Assembly (NCBI RefSeq): GCF_003097315.1
Contig: NZ_QDDL01000001.1
Span: 1,240,001-1,304,000, forward strand
Length of the DNA stretch: 64,000 nt
Source: Pelagibaculum spongiae
Lineage (GTDB): Bacteria; Pseudomonadota; Gammaproteobacteria; Enterobacterales; Pelagibaculaceae
Direction of reading: 5' to 3'
Below are positions 32,385-41,307 of the stretch, in pieces. Made by a program: the position numbers and the translations under genes. Positions within the stretch are counted from its first letter, which is position 1. Each line of letters starts with the position of its first letter. Below the pieces are notes generated by a model that saw only the letters and a list, made by a program, of their open reading frames with translations, ran no database searches and was not told the DNA's origin.

Positions 32385-33601
32385 TTGAACAGCAAAAAAA
32401 ACCTTCGCTGTTCATTATCAAACTCAACCCGGTTGATTGGCTAACCCTTTCTGGGTTGGCAATTAATAGCCTTGCTGCCGTGTTATTATTTGAACAACAA
32501 TTCTCACTTGCGCTTAGTCTCATGCTACTGGCAATGCTTGCCGATGCTTTTGATGGGATTTTAGCCAGAAAATATCAACTTGAACGAGATTTTGGCCGTT
32601 ATCTTGATGGCTTTGTCGATGTTTTTACTTATCTCGTTTTGCCCGCATTATTTCTTTGGCAGTGGTGTTTTAACCATGGCGGGTACCCTTTATTGCTAGT
32701 GGTTTTTATGGGTTGCGGCGTGATTCGATTGTCGGTATTTAACCAAGTTGGCAATGTTAGAAATGAGCAAAATGAATCGTCTTATCTTGGCATGCCAGTT
32801 TTTTGGAGTTTGTTATTTCTCGCGCCTGCTTGGCTTGCTAGTTGGTTTTTACCCCCAGCTTGGGTAACTTCACTATTGGCTCCAGCATTGGCTGTCGTTT
32901 TTAGTGCATTCTCATTAGCAATGCTGCTCAATCGGCGCTTTTATAAATTCAAAAATCCTAAACATATTCTGTTTACTATTATTGCTTTTAGCAGTGTGTT
33001 CGCTCTGGATGGCTTGTTTGTTTTAGATAGCAGCACCCTGATTAAATTGTTAATTACACCGCTAATTTTAATCGCACCACTAGTGATTGCCGGTAGCGTT
33101 CACATGCGAATGGTTTCAAACAACTGGCTGCCGTGGTTGGCAATTCCAATCCATAGGCATTGGTTTGGCAGCAATAAAACCCTGCGGGGGCTTTTAGCCA
33201 TGCCGCTACTGGCACTGGTTTCTGCCGGATTATTCACCCCTTTGTGGTTCACAAGCTTTTTTGAAAGGCTATTAAATAATCCAAATGTTTTAATTCCAGA
33301 AATCTATGAATATTGGCTGATCAGCCTAGTACTTGGGTTAGCTTATGTATTGGCAGAACTGCCGAACTCTTTTATCAAGCGTCGCTTGGGTGTTGCACCG
33401 GGCGCTAGGCCTGAGCAACACAACACTTTATTTTTGATTGCCGATCAATTGGATTCAGCCATAGGCGTTATTTTGGTAACAGGGCTGCTGTTCGATTTTG
33501 AACTGATTACTTTACTCGCCATGTTAGTGATGGGGCCAGTAATTGCATTACTGGTGAAAAGAGTTTTATTCGCGATTGGCTGGAAAAGTACCGCGAGTTG
33601 A
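32357..33601 (+). CDS. CDP-alcohol phosphatidyltransferase fused to a CDP-archaeol-synthase-like domain
   Basis: 414 aa, polytopic. The first half (about 25-200) carries a perfect CDP-alcohol phosphotransferase motif: Asp66-Gly67, Ala70-Arg71, Gly80, Asp84, Asp88. The second half (about 230-410) looks like the CTP-dependent CdsA/CarS family: GSNKTLRGLL (about 271-280), then NSFIKRRLGVAPGA (337-350) and ADQLDSAIG (362-370), the usual KRR-x-G...DxxDS signature. One protein could thus make a CDP-activated lipid and then swap CMP for a head-group alcohol. CarS makes CDP-archaeol in archaea; bacterial members exist with unknown substrates. It overlaps the ligase gene by 28 bp and ends the locus. 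Confidence 0.82.
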   Translation: MEQNPSQTVIEQQKKPSLFIIKLNPVDWLTLSGLAINSLAAVLLFEQQFSLALSLMLLAMLADAFDGILARKYQLERDFGRYLDGFVDVFTYLVLPALFLWQWCFNHGGYPLLLVVFMGCGVIRLSVFNQVGNVRNEQNESSYLGMPVFWSLLFLAPAWLASWFLPPAWVTSLLAPALAVVFSAFSLAMLLNRRFYKFKNPKHILFTIIAFSSVFALDGLFVLDSSTLIKLLITPLILIAPLVIAGSVHMRMVSNNWLPWLAIPIHRHWFGSNKTLRGLLAMPLLALVSAGLFTPLWFTSFFERLLNNPNVLIPEIYEYWLISLVLGLAYVLAELPNSFIKRRLGVAPGARPEQHNTLFLIADQLDSAIGVILVTGLLFDFELITLLAMLVMGPVIALLVKRVLFAIGWKSTAS

Positions 33602-33609
33602 TATTGAAG

Positions 33610-33651
33610 AACCGGAGGGTTTTGATTTGCGCATAGTCAAACCCTCCGGTT
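33610..33651. terminator. Bidirectional terminator between convergent genes
   Basis: AACCGGAGGGTTTTGA at 33610-33625 pairs with TCAAACCCTCCGGTT at 33637-33651 over an 11-base loop. It lies between the end of the lipid-type operon (33601) and the outer-membrane protein gene (33672) and would serve both. Confidence 0.85.
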
Positions 33652-33671
33652 ATTTAAATTCATCGCAATGT

Positions 33672-34280
33672 CTAAAGGCTATAAAGTAAACGAACACCTA
33701 AACTGCTAGCACCCATCTTATCATCTGGTGCTGCATCTCCAGTGGTAGATTTATCCACTTTATAATCAACTAACGTTGCCTTCAGAGCGAAATTGAAATG
33801 CTCAGTCAACCAATAATCCGCTTGCAGTATTGCAGCTACAGTTGATTTAAAATCAATATCAGTGGTAGCACCACTATCTAATTCCAAATTATAGTTCGGC
33901 TTGTAATGATAAGATGCACCACCACCCAAGCGCAGTTTTCCGTTGCGCCAAAATGCTAAGCCTTCAACAAACATCCGGTCAACTCTCGCCTTACCCGTTT
34001 GGTGGTCATTTACCGTAGGTTCAACATAATCAAAAATGTCACCTACAGTTAATTGAAACTCAACTGGCAAATCAAAGCTATGCAATCTTGCTCCGGCTTC
34101 AATGACATAAAAACCACCTAACTTAATACTTTCTATACGATCGCCACTATCAGCATCAACCACAAAAACAAGATCCTGACCACCCTTCTGCAAGCCAACC
34201 GCAGCCACTGGCGACCAATCAAATGCAGCAGCATTGCCTGCAGCCAAAACCAGTGGGATACAAGTTAGAAAATTTTTCAT
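33672..34280 (-). CDS. Outer-membrane beta-barrel-like protein, 202 aa
   Basis: A Sec signal peptide (cleavage after AGNAAA, about residue 19) is followed by alternating polar/hydrophobic strands with aromatic girdle residues (FYVIEAGARLHSF, LRLGGGASYHYKPNY, YWLTEHFNFALKATLVDYKV). The sequence ends GVRLLYSL, a C-terminal strand. The size fits a small 8-stranded barrel. No specific family recognised. Single gene, convergent with the lipid-type operon and divergent from pilS. Confidence 0.7.
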   Translation of the reverse strand: MKNFLTCIPLVLAAGNAAAFDWSPVAAVGLQKGGQDLVFVVDADSGDRIESIKLGGFYVIEAGARLHSFDLPVEFQLTVGDIFDYVEPTVNDHQTGKARVDRMFVEGLAFWRNGKLRLGGGASYHYKPNYNLELDSGATTDIDFKSTVAAILQADYWLTEHFNFALKATLVDYKVDKSTTGDAAPDDKMGASSLGVRLLYSL

Positions 34281-34562
34281 TGAGAACTGCCTGTTATGTT
34301 TTGCGCCACATACTAACTAATATTTCAAAGACTTTACATCTTAATAAGATAATTTAACCGTCTTTGTCGATGCAAATTTAAGACATTCCGTATTGTTTAA
34401 TACATCGCGTCCAAAGCTTGGAGTTTCTATCGATTGATTAGAAAAAGATGCAGGCCAAAGATATCACCGGTTAGAGTGTTACACTGAATAAGCACTAATC
34501 CACGCCTGACCGCTGACTAAGAGTAGCGGCGACTGCAACCTTGAAAACTTGTACAGAGTTCC

Positions 34563-36284
34563 ATGAGCAATACACACACTAACCAGCACTCGTATCAACA
34601 TTCTCTTCAGCACAGTAGCTCGACAATGTCTGAGCGAAAACTGACCGACCAGGAAATTCAAGATATTAGCTATCGCCAAACCTGGCAGCCGCTACTATTG
34701 CTGAATACTTTCCGCCTGCTGCTAGTGATCTTGCTGGCAATGCTATTTGTTATTTCTAGAATCCCCATTAATGCCGACTGGCTACCAGAGATAGTCAATA
34801 ACATTGGCTCAAAAGTCGGCTCATCAAGCGTGCAACTTTTCCTTGCTAGCATCAGTAGTTACTTTTTGGTATCGGCAATTGAATTTGTCACCATTGCGCG
34901 AAATTGGCCGACATTTAGAGCGCAAACAGTTTGCCAGATTATTTTAGATATCTTACTGCTGACACTATTAATGCACTCCAGTGGCGGTGTGCAAAGCGGC
35001 TTAGGAATGCTGTTGATTATTTCTATTTCCGCCGGCGCAGTATTATTACGTGGTCAGGTATCTTTATTTCTCGCCAGTATTGCCTGCTTGGCAGTTATGT
35101 TTGAACACTATGTTTCCAGCCAAGCCAACCCGGCAATCAACTTCGATCAACCCGCTTTATTGTGTGCTGCTTTTCTTGGTGTAGCCATGCTAGGAACCAG
35201 CTTGTCACGGCGGGTGGCCGAAAGTGAACGACTAGCTTATGCCCGTGGCCAAGACTTGCAACGACTGCAACAACTGAACCAAATGATTATTCAAAACTCA
35301 ACTACAGGCATGTTGGTGGTTGATGAAAAACGCATTTTACAAACCATGAATGAATCAGCTTGGCTGTTGCTAAACATGCCATCTGGCCCAATCAACCGGC
35401 AGTTGTCTACCTTGTCGGTTGAACTGGATAAACGCCTAACAGCTTGGCTAGCTGGCCAGCCAATTCATACCAGCTTTAGAGTGCAGAATGATGGTGCTGA
35501 TTTGGTGGCAGACTTTAAAAAAGTCGTCAAAGAATTACGCCCTAGTTTTTTGGTATTCATTAACGATATTACGATGCAAAAACAATCTGCTCAGGAGCAA
35601 TCACTCGCATCTTTAGGGCAGTTAACTGCTGGCATTGCCCATGAAATTCGCAACCCATTAGCTGCAATCAGCCATGCGGCACAGCTGTTGGCTGAGTCTC
35701 CTGATTTGCTCGATGAAGATAAACATTTTACTGATATTATTCAGCGTCATAGCCAGCGAGTGAATCGAATTATTGAAAATGTCATGCAGTTATCCCGTCG
35801 CAGTGAACCAAAAAAAGAATGGCTCAAACTCGATGAATGGTTACAGGCGTTTTGTGATGATTTGCCTGCCAGTACCGCAGAAAAACTTAAAGTCACAGCA
35901 ACTGATGTGATTATCGATTTACAAGTCGAACCTAAAGATACCCGCCTGTTAGCCGATCCTGTGCAACTGGTGCAGATTTTAACTAACTTGTGCGAGAATG
36001 GCTTGCGCCATAGCTTGCAAGGCCAAGGAATCTGCAAGATTTCGATCATGGCGGGCATCAGGCTGGATGAAAAAGGTGTGGTAATCGATGTAATCGACCA
36101 CGGCTCTGGGATTGCAGCCGACAGTGCTGAAAAAATATTTGATCCTTTTTACACCAGTGAAAGCACTGGTACTGGGCTTGGACTGTATATCGCTCGTAAG
36201 CTCAGTCAAGTAAATGGCGCCAGCTTGAGCTATCGCCCAATTACTGCCGGTGGCAGCTGTTTTAGAATCCGCTTTCGTGAATGA
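34563..36284 (+). CDS. pilS: Sensor histidine kinase PilS
   Basis: 573 aa. The N-terminal region has about six membrane helices (45-215), then a PAS-like domain (about 240-345). The HisKA domain has GIAHEIRNPLAAISHA (phospho-acceptor His360), and the HATPase domain has NLCENGLRH, DHGSGI and GTGLGLYIARKL. Six membrane helices plus PAS and the immediate neighbour pilR match PilS, which senses pilin in the inner membrane and controls pilin transcription. The pilR start codon follows its stop by 17 bases. The pilin genes at the left edge are likely targets, 30 kb away. Confidence 0.9.
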   Translation: MSNTHTNQHSYQHSLQHSSSTMSERKLTDQEIQDISYRQTWQPLLLLNTFRLLLVILLAMLFVISRIPINADWLPEIVNNIGSKVGSSSVQLFLASISSYFLVSAIEFVTIARNWPTFRAQTVCQIILDILLLTLLMHSSGGVQSGLGMLLIISISAGAVLLRGQVSLFLASIACLAVMFEHYVSSQANPAINFDQPALLCAAFLGVAMLGTSLSRRVAESERLAYARGQDLQRLQQLNQMIIQNSTTGMLVVDEKRILQTMNESAWLLLNMPSGPINRQLSTLSVELDKRLTAWLAGQPIHTSFRVQNDGADLVADFKKVVKELRPSFLVFINDITMQKQSAQEQSLASLGQLTAGIAHEIRNPLAAISHAAQLLAESPDLLDEDKHFTDIIQRHSQRVNRIIENVMQLSRRSEPKKEWLKLDEWLQAFCDDLPASTAEKLKVTATDVIIDLQVEPKDTRLLADPVQLVQILTNLCENGLRHSLQGQGICKISIMAGIRLDEKGVVIDVIDHGSGIAADSAEKIFDPFYTSESTGTGLGLYIARKLSQVNGASLSYRPITAGGSCFRIRFRE

Positions 36285-36301
36285 CAGGAATTATTTGTTA
36301 A

Positions 36302-37660
36302 ATGACTCAACCACTGGCACTGATTGTTGATGACGAACCCGATATCCGAGAACTATTGGAAATCACTTTAGGCCGAATGGGATTACAAACCCGCGGCGCT
36401 GGAACCGTTTCTGATGCTCGGCAATTGTTGCGCAGTCATAATTTCCAGATCTGCCTAACCGATATGAAATTGCCCGATGGCAATGGACTGGAACTGGTTG
36501 AGTTAATTCAAAATAACCATCCACAATTGCCAGTGGCAGTTATTACTGCTCATGGCAATATGGAAACTGCTATTCGCGGCCTCAAAGCAGGCGCGTTTGA
36601 TTTTGTTTCCAAGCCGGTTGATTTAAAAGTGCTGCGTGAATTGGTGCAAGCTGCACTGAAACTGCCCAGCGGACAAACCGCCAGCAAACAAGCCAGCGAT
36701 ATTGAACGCACCATGCTTGGCCAATCTCCAGCAATGCAGCTATTACGGGCGACGATTCGTAAACTATCCCGCAGTCAGGCACCGGTTTTTATCAGCGGTG
36801 CTTCGGGTACCGGTAAAGAAATGGCGGCACGAATGATTCATGCGCTGGGGCCAAGAGCTGAAAAACCTTTTGTACCGGTCAACTGTGGCGCAATTCCCAG
36901 CGAGCTAATGGAAAGTGAATTTTTTGGCCATAAAAAAGGCAGCTTTACCGGTGCCCATCAAGATAAACAAGGTCTATTTCAATCAGCCAATGGCGGCACT
37001 TTATTTTTAGATGAAGTGGCAGACTTACCTTTGGCAATGCAAGTAAAACTGTTGCGAGCCATTCAAGAAAAAGCAGTTCGCCCAGTCGGTTCTGAGCGAG
37101 AAATTCCAGTCGATGTTCGCCTGCTGTCGGCAACCCATAAAGATTTACACAAGCTGATTAGCCAGAGTGCCTTCCGGGAAGATTTATTTTACCGGATTAA
37201 CGTTATTCAATTGAGCATGCCTTCATTAAGTGAGCGGCCGCAAGACATTGAACAATTAGCGCTGCATTTCCTACAAAAACTAGCGAGACGCAATCAGCAA
37301 CAAACACCTTCGCTGCTTCCCGATGCTTTAAATGCACTGAAAAATTATCACTACCAGGGAAATGTGCGTGAATTGGAAAACATTCTAGAACGTGCGTTAG
37401 CACTTTGTGAAAATGACACCATTAACACCTTCGACCTGCAACTGACAGTGAAAGGGCCTTCTGGGCAAACCGCTCGCCCTGCCGGACGTGGCAACCAGCC
37501 TTTAGAAGAATATATCGATCAAGTAGAACGTCAGGCTATTAATGAAGCTTTAGTGAGCACCGGTGGTAATCGAACTAAAGCAGCCGAATTACTGGGCATT
37601 TCATTTAGAGCTTTACGTTACCGATTGAAGAAATTAGGCATGGATCCAGGAAGAGATTGA
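36302..37660 (+). CDS. pilR: Sigma-54 response regulator PilR
   Basis: 452 aa. The receiver domain (1-120) has phospho-acceptor Asp54 in CLTDMKLPDG. The AAA+ domain (about 140-370) has Walker A GASGTGKE, the sigma-54 contact loop GSFTGA and Walker [14 protein letters not shown] Fis-type helix-turn-helix lies at the end (GNRTKAAELLGISFRALRYRLKKL). PilR activates sigma-54 RNA polymerase at pilin promoters when phosphorylated by PilS. An AGGAA ribosome site lies about 10 bases before the ATG. The matching TGGCAC-N8-GC promoters at 2279 and 6543 are in the same window. Confidence 0.92.
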   Translation: MTQPLALIVDDEPDIRELLEITLGRMGLQTRGAGTVSDARQLLRSHNFQICLTDMKLPDGNGLELVELIQNNHPQLPVAVITAHGNMETAIRGLKAGAFDFVSKPVDLKVLRELVQAALKLPSGQTASKQASDIERTMLGQSPAMQLLRATIRKLSRSQAPVFISGASGTGKEMAARMIHALGPRAEKPFVPVNCGAIPSELMESEFFGHKKGSFTGAHQDKQGLFQSANGGTLFLDEVADLPLAMQVKLLRAIQEKAVRPVGSEREIPVDVRLLSATHKDLHKLISQSAFREDLFYRINVIQLSMPSLSERPQDIEQLALHFLQKLARRNQQQTPSLLPDALNALKNYHYQGNVRELENILERALALCENDTINTFDLQLTVKGPSGQTARPAGRGNQPLEEYIDQVERQAINEALVSTGGNRTKAAELLGISFRALRYRLKKLGMDPGRD

Positions 37661-37689
37661 TTGTTTTTTTGTGCTCCGGATTTCATTAA

Positions 37690-37890
37690 TCCGCAAAATT
37701 TAAAGTGCATCATGGTCGCTGGTAGATATATCAACCATTGAAGTTAATTGCACCATGGTCAAGTCGTTTTTCGCTCCACTCGAAACAACCTACGGTGCAA
37801 AATTATTGGCCCGCGTAGGTTGTACGAAGCAGCCATAAACGCGACCTACAACTTTCGGGGATAGCGACGAATAGCCGACAAACAATATGT
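37690..37890 (+). repeat. Degenerate REP-like element near pilR
   Basis: ATATCAACCATTGAAGTTAATTGCACCATGG resembles the 43-bp unit. CCCGCGTAGGTTGTACGAAG, then AGCCATAAACGCGACCTACAACTTTCGGGGATAG, is a core whose inner palindrome is altered but whose outer GTTGTA/TACAAC arms still pair, a compensatory change (GTTGCA/TGCAAC elsewhere). This is the only member of the family found right of 18 kb. Confidence 0.75.
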
Positions 37891-37928
37891 CGGCTCAATC
37901 GATAAATTTAAATAACTCATGGTATTTA

Positions 37929-38471
37929 TTAGTAAAAATCAACCCAAAGCTTTGGGCTTAATTCAAACGAACGATCCGCGTCTGACAAAAACAAACTGCC
38001 TTCACTAATGCTGAGCGTTAAATCCATCTGACGAGAATACATCGCCACAGTTTGCTCAATTTCTGCTGGATCAAAACGCCAAAAAGTAACTTTTTTCGCT
38101 TTAGTGAAATTAACCTGGTTTTTTTGCCACCAAACATCGGCTGAGTTGGCATAGCTAAACACTGACACTTTTTGACTACGGCCCGATGCTTTTTTAACTC
38201 GATCAGCATCTGGGTTGCCTAGATCGATCCAATGTTCAATCTCATCGGAAAAGCTCTTTTTCCATACTTCAGGCTCATCATCTTCAGACAGACCCTTGGT
38301 AAATTCCAACCGCTCTTCATAACAAATGCAGTAGGCCAACAAGCGTGTCATCAGACGTAGTTCGGTCTCTGATGGATGCTGAGCTAGAGTTAAACTCAAG
38401 GTTTCATAGACATGGCGATCCATATCAGATAACTGAACTCTGGCCCGAATAACGGTCGATTTAAGCGCCAC
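37929..38471 (-). CDS. yaeQ: YaeQ family protein
   Basis: 180 aa, the normal family length. Typical features are the MALKSTVIRARVQLSDMDRHVYETLSLTLAQHPSETE start, then RLLAYC, LSEDDEPEVW, WIDLGNPDADRVKKAS and the KWVDFY-like end (LWVDFY). YaeQ has a PD-(D/E)XK-nuclease-like fold; its cellular role is not settled. It lies downstream of the S9 peptidase gene on the same strand (28-bp gap), so the two are probably co-transcribed. Confidence 0.93.
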   Translation of the reverse strand: MALKSTVIRARVQLSDMDRHVYETLSLTLAQHPSETELRLMTRLLAYCICYEERLEFTKGLSEDDEPEVWKKSFSDEIEHWIDLGNPDADRVKKASGRSQKVSVFSYANSADVWWQKNQVNFTKAKKVTFWRFDPAEIEQTVAMYSRQMDLTLSISEGSLFLSDADRSFELSPKLWVDFY

Positions 38472-38499
38472 GAATTTTACTCCGAAAAAAAATAACTTA

Positions 38500-40542
38500 T
38501 TAATTAATCAGATAGCGCTGGAAAAACTCAATCGCTACCTGTTGATAAACTTGGCGGTTTTCCTTACGGCGGAAACCATGCCCTTCATTGCGCGCCAGCA
38601 TATACCAAACCACTTGGCCATTGGCATTTAATCGATCAACTAGTTGTTGAGATTCTGACTCAGGCACACGCGGGTCATTTTTTCCTTGTACCACCAACAT
38701 TGGAATCTTGATTTTTTCAACTTGGTTCAGCGGACTGATTGATTGTAAAAAAGCACGCATTTTGCTGTTTCTTTCATCACCATACTCCACTCGTCGTAAA
38801 TCTCGACGATAACCGCGAGTATTTTGTAAAAAAGTCACAAAATTACTGATGCCCACCACATCAACTGCCGCTTTTAAACGGTCGCTATAGCGAACCGCGC
38901 TCGCCAAAACCATATAACCGCCATAGCTACCGCCATAGACTGCTACACGCGAAGCATCCAGGTTAGGCTGTTGTTCAATCCAGTCGAGTAATGCGCCAAT
39001 ATCCTTTACTGAATCTTCTCGCTTCAGGTCGTTATCCAATGCTAGCCAACGCTTACCATAGCCACGAGAACCCCGCACATTCGGTGTAATAACGACGGCA
39101 TTGAGTGATTTCGCCCACATTTGAAAACTGGAGCGAAAGCCCGGACGGGTTTGCGACTCTGGGCCGCCGTGAATATAAATAATCACTGGTAATTTTTGTT
39201 TTTCTGTATTTTTCTCAGCAATTGGGCTGAACACTAACGCCGGGATTTTTCGACCGTCAAAGCTCGGATAACTGATTAACTGAGGCACGATCATATCGGC
39301 TCCACTCAACTGCCCAAGGTTTGGCTGAGTCCAATATTCAGATTGCTTTGCTTTCAATGCTAACGGGGCAACCTTCAAACTAATCACCCGTGATGGCGTT
39401 CGATCACTAATCAAGCTAAAAGCCAGTTGTTGATTATCGCCAGAGAAAGCTATTCCTGAGCCAAAGCGACCCCATTTAGTGCCAGCAATTCTTCCTTGTT
39501 CAGCTAGCGGTAATTCCTGAAAATTACTCGTGAGTAAGTCCATCAGATACAGCCTGGAATAACCATTCTGGTTAACCACAATCGCTGCCAGCTTTTTATC
39601 GGCAGACAAACTGACATTTTCAATATCCCAGTCAAGCTGTGGCCCCTGCTCAAACCGCTTACCCGTTTTCAAATCGAGTCGATAAAACCTTAAAAAATCT
39701 TGCCCGGCATCACTGACTAGCCAGGCTGATTGACCATCTTCTGAAAAGCCAATTGGAAAACTGCGCTGCTCGCTGCTGCTTGATATATCAGACGATTTTT
39801 TTGATGGTAATAATCTTCGATACTGCCCGTTTTGAATATTTAACAACCAGATTTCAGACTCAACACTGGAAATATAATGGCTCAGCAACATTTGCTTACC
39901 ATCTGTAGAAACGTCAACCGCACGCCACAAATAATTATCTGGCGCTCTAAAAATCAATTCACTTTCTTTGGCTTTTTTCCCAGCTTGCGTCGATAGATTG
40001 ATACGGCGAATATCATTAAATTTCTTATCTCGTAAATTACTGGTGAAATAAAGTTGCTGATTTGAAAAAAGTAAGTCGGTATTTCTCGCCTGACTGGTTA
40101 GCTGACTAAACTGTTTTTTTTCTGCACCATACAACCAGATTTGGCTATCTTCATTACCGCCACGATCTCGAGTGATCGCCAACAGCCCCTGACCATTACT
40201 CACTACCGAACGGATTGGGTCATCAAACTGGCTAACGGTTTCAGCTTGGGCATTTGGCTTGCGCTGAAAGAATAACTGTGGGGTCTGACTGTTGTGCCGT
40301 GAGGTAAAATACAACCCAGCGCTGGCAACTGCCTGACTGTGCTGCGCCCATTGCGCAAAACTGGATCCACTCAGGTTTTGCCACGGTTTTAGTGCATTAA
40401 CGGTTTTCTGCTGAGGCTTGCTAATATTGTGTAATTCAAGCTGGTGATTGTTTAGCAGTTGCATTTTTCCATCTGCAGCCAGCAGACTTGAACTATTGAT
40501 GCAGCCCAAAAAAATCAAGGCATAGGCCTTTAAATATTTCAC
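38500..40542 (-). CDS. S9-family prolyl-oligopeptidase-like serine peptidase, exported
   Basis: About 680 aa. The start is a GTG at 40542 with GGAG 7 bases upstream, giving VKYLKAYALIFLGCINSSSLLAA, a Sec signal. The first 400 residues form a WD40-like beta-propeller (repeated SxDGKQ and IWLLNIQNGQ-type blades). The catalytic alpha/beta-hydrolase domain has VIIYIHGGPESQ, the nucleophile YGGSYGGYM, Asp in GKNDPRVP and His in NEGHGF. This is the acylaminoacyl-peptidase/DPP-like subgroup, which trims peptides. Located in the periplasm or outside. Adjacent to the PlsC-like gene (34-bp gap). Confidence 0.9.
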   Translation of the reverse strand: MKYLKAYALIFLGCINSSSLLAADGKMQLLNNHQLELHNISKPQQKTVNALKPWQNLSGSSFAQWAQHSQAVASAGLYFTSRHNSQTPQLFFQRKPNAQAETVSQFDDPIRSVVSNGQGLLAITRDRGGNEDSQIWLYGAEKKQFSQLTSQARNTDLLFSNQQLYFTSNLRDKKFNDIRRINLSTQAGKKAKESELIFRAPDNYLWRAVDVSTDGKQMLLSHYISSVESEIWLLNIQNGQYRRLLPSKKSSDISSSSEQRSFPIGFSEDGQSAWLVSDAGQDFLRFYRLDLKTGKRFEQGPQLDWDIENVSLSADKKLAAIVVNQNGYSRLYLMDLLTSNFQELPLAEQGRIAGTKWGRFGSGIAFSGDNQQLAFSLISDRTPSRVISLKVAPLALKAKQSEYWTQPNLGQLSGADMIVPQLISYPSFDGRKIPALVFSPIAEKNTEKQKLPVIIYIHGGPESQTRPGFRSSFQMWAKSLNAVVITPNVRGSRGYGKRWLALDNDLKREDSVKDIGALLDWIEQQPNLDASRVAVYGGSYGGYMVLASAVRYSDRLKAAVDVVGISNFVTFLQNTRGYRRDLRRVEYGDERNSKMRAFLQSISPLNQVEKIKIPMLVVQGKNDPRVPESESQQLVDRLNANGQVVWYMLARNEGHGFRRKENRQVYQQVAIEFFQRYLIN

Positions 40543-40576
40543 ACTAATATCTCCACCCAAATCTGGTTCATTACGT

Positions 40577-41284
40577 TTATTTATAAATTGAATTAAAAAT
40601 TGCTTCCGTCATTTGTTTTTTGTCCAGCAAATTTGGCTGTAACACTTGTTGCTGCTGCACCGTGACTTTTCCTCGCAGCACCAAACATAAAAAAACACTG
40701 CCGGGAGCTTTCACGCCATCCAGATAAAGTGGATAAACCGGTGCTTCGGCTTGAAATGCCAAACGGGTTGCACCGGCTTTAATTGGCTTGGTGGTCTCAT
40801 TCGGACGAACGATTCTTCCCGATGGAAAAATTCCTACAACATCACCCTGCTCCAGCGCTTTTAATGCTTCTCTGTAGGCAATGTGTGGCTTTCCGGTTCG
40901 GTCTACCGGGATACAACCCGCCCGGTCAAATAACCAACGCAGCCACCAGCGATCATATTCTTCCCGGGCAATAATAAAGCGCACCGGCCGATTGCAGCAG
41001 GCAATCATCAGCAACGGATCCATACCGGAAATATGATTGCCAACCACCAGTGCTGCGCCTTCAGGTAAAATGACCGGTTTGGCTTTCAACCTGTGCCAGC
41101 GAATAAAAAACCAACGTAAAAAACCATCAATCAAATTAATTGATCGACTACCCCAATCGGCACCATTATATCGGTTGCCAATTTTATAAAAAACCATACC
41201 TAGCCAGAAGAAACAGGCGACTACAATAATTACCCAATCGTACATTTGAACCATACCATCCGTTGCAAGCAGCCATACTGTCAT
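40577..41284 (-). CDS. 1-acyl-glycerol-3-phosphate acyltransferase-like (PlsC family)
   Basis: 235 aa. One or two N-terminal hydrophobic segments are followed by the PlsC motifs: NHISGMD (His-x4-Asp catalytic pair), then DRAGCIPVDR and FPSGRI (usual FPEGTR, here with Ser and Ile), then PVYPLYL. Likely adds an acyl chain to lysophosphatidate or a related lipid at the inner membrane. The altered FPSGRI block suggests a side branch of the family and not the housekeeping PlsC. The start codon is uncertain; Met at residue 11 or 14 is possible. Confidence 0.8.
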   Translation of the reverse strand: MTVWLLATDGMVQMYDWVIIVVACFFWLGMVFYKIGNRYNGADWGSRSINLIDGFLRWFFIRWHRLKAKPVILPEGAALVVGNHISGMDPLLMIACCNRPVRFIIAREEYDRWWLRWLFDRAGCIPVDRTGKPHIAYREALKALEQGDVVGIFPSGRIVRPNETTKPIKAGATRLAFQAEAPVYPLYLDGVKAPGSVFLCLVLRGKVTVQQQQVLQPNLLDKKQMTEAIFNSIYK

Positions 41285-41307
41285 TGCAAATAAAGCTATT
41301 CTAAAAG

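Noticed and set aside
22309-33601. Full archaeal ether-lipid pathway
   Set aside because: No glyceryl-1-phosphate dehydrogenase or GGGP synthase is in the window, and UbiA and CarS-like families also occur in ordinary bacteria; the ether-lipid reading is kept only as a hypothesis.
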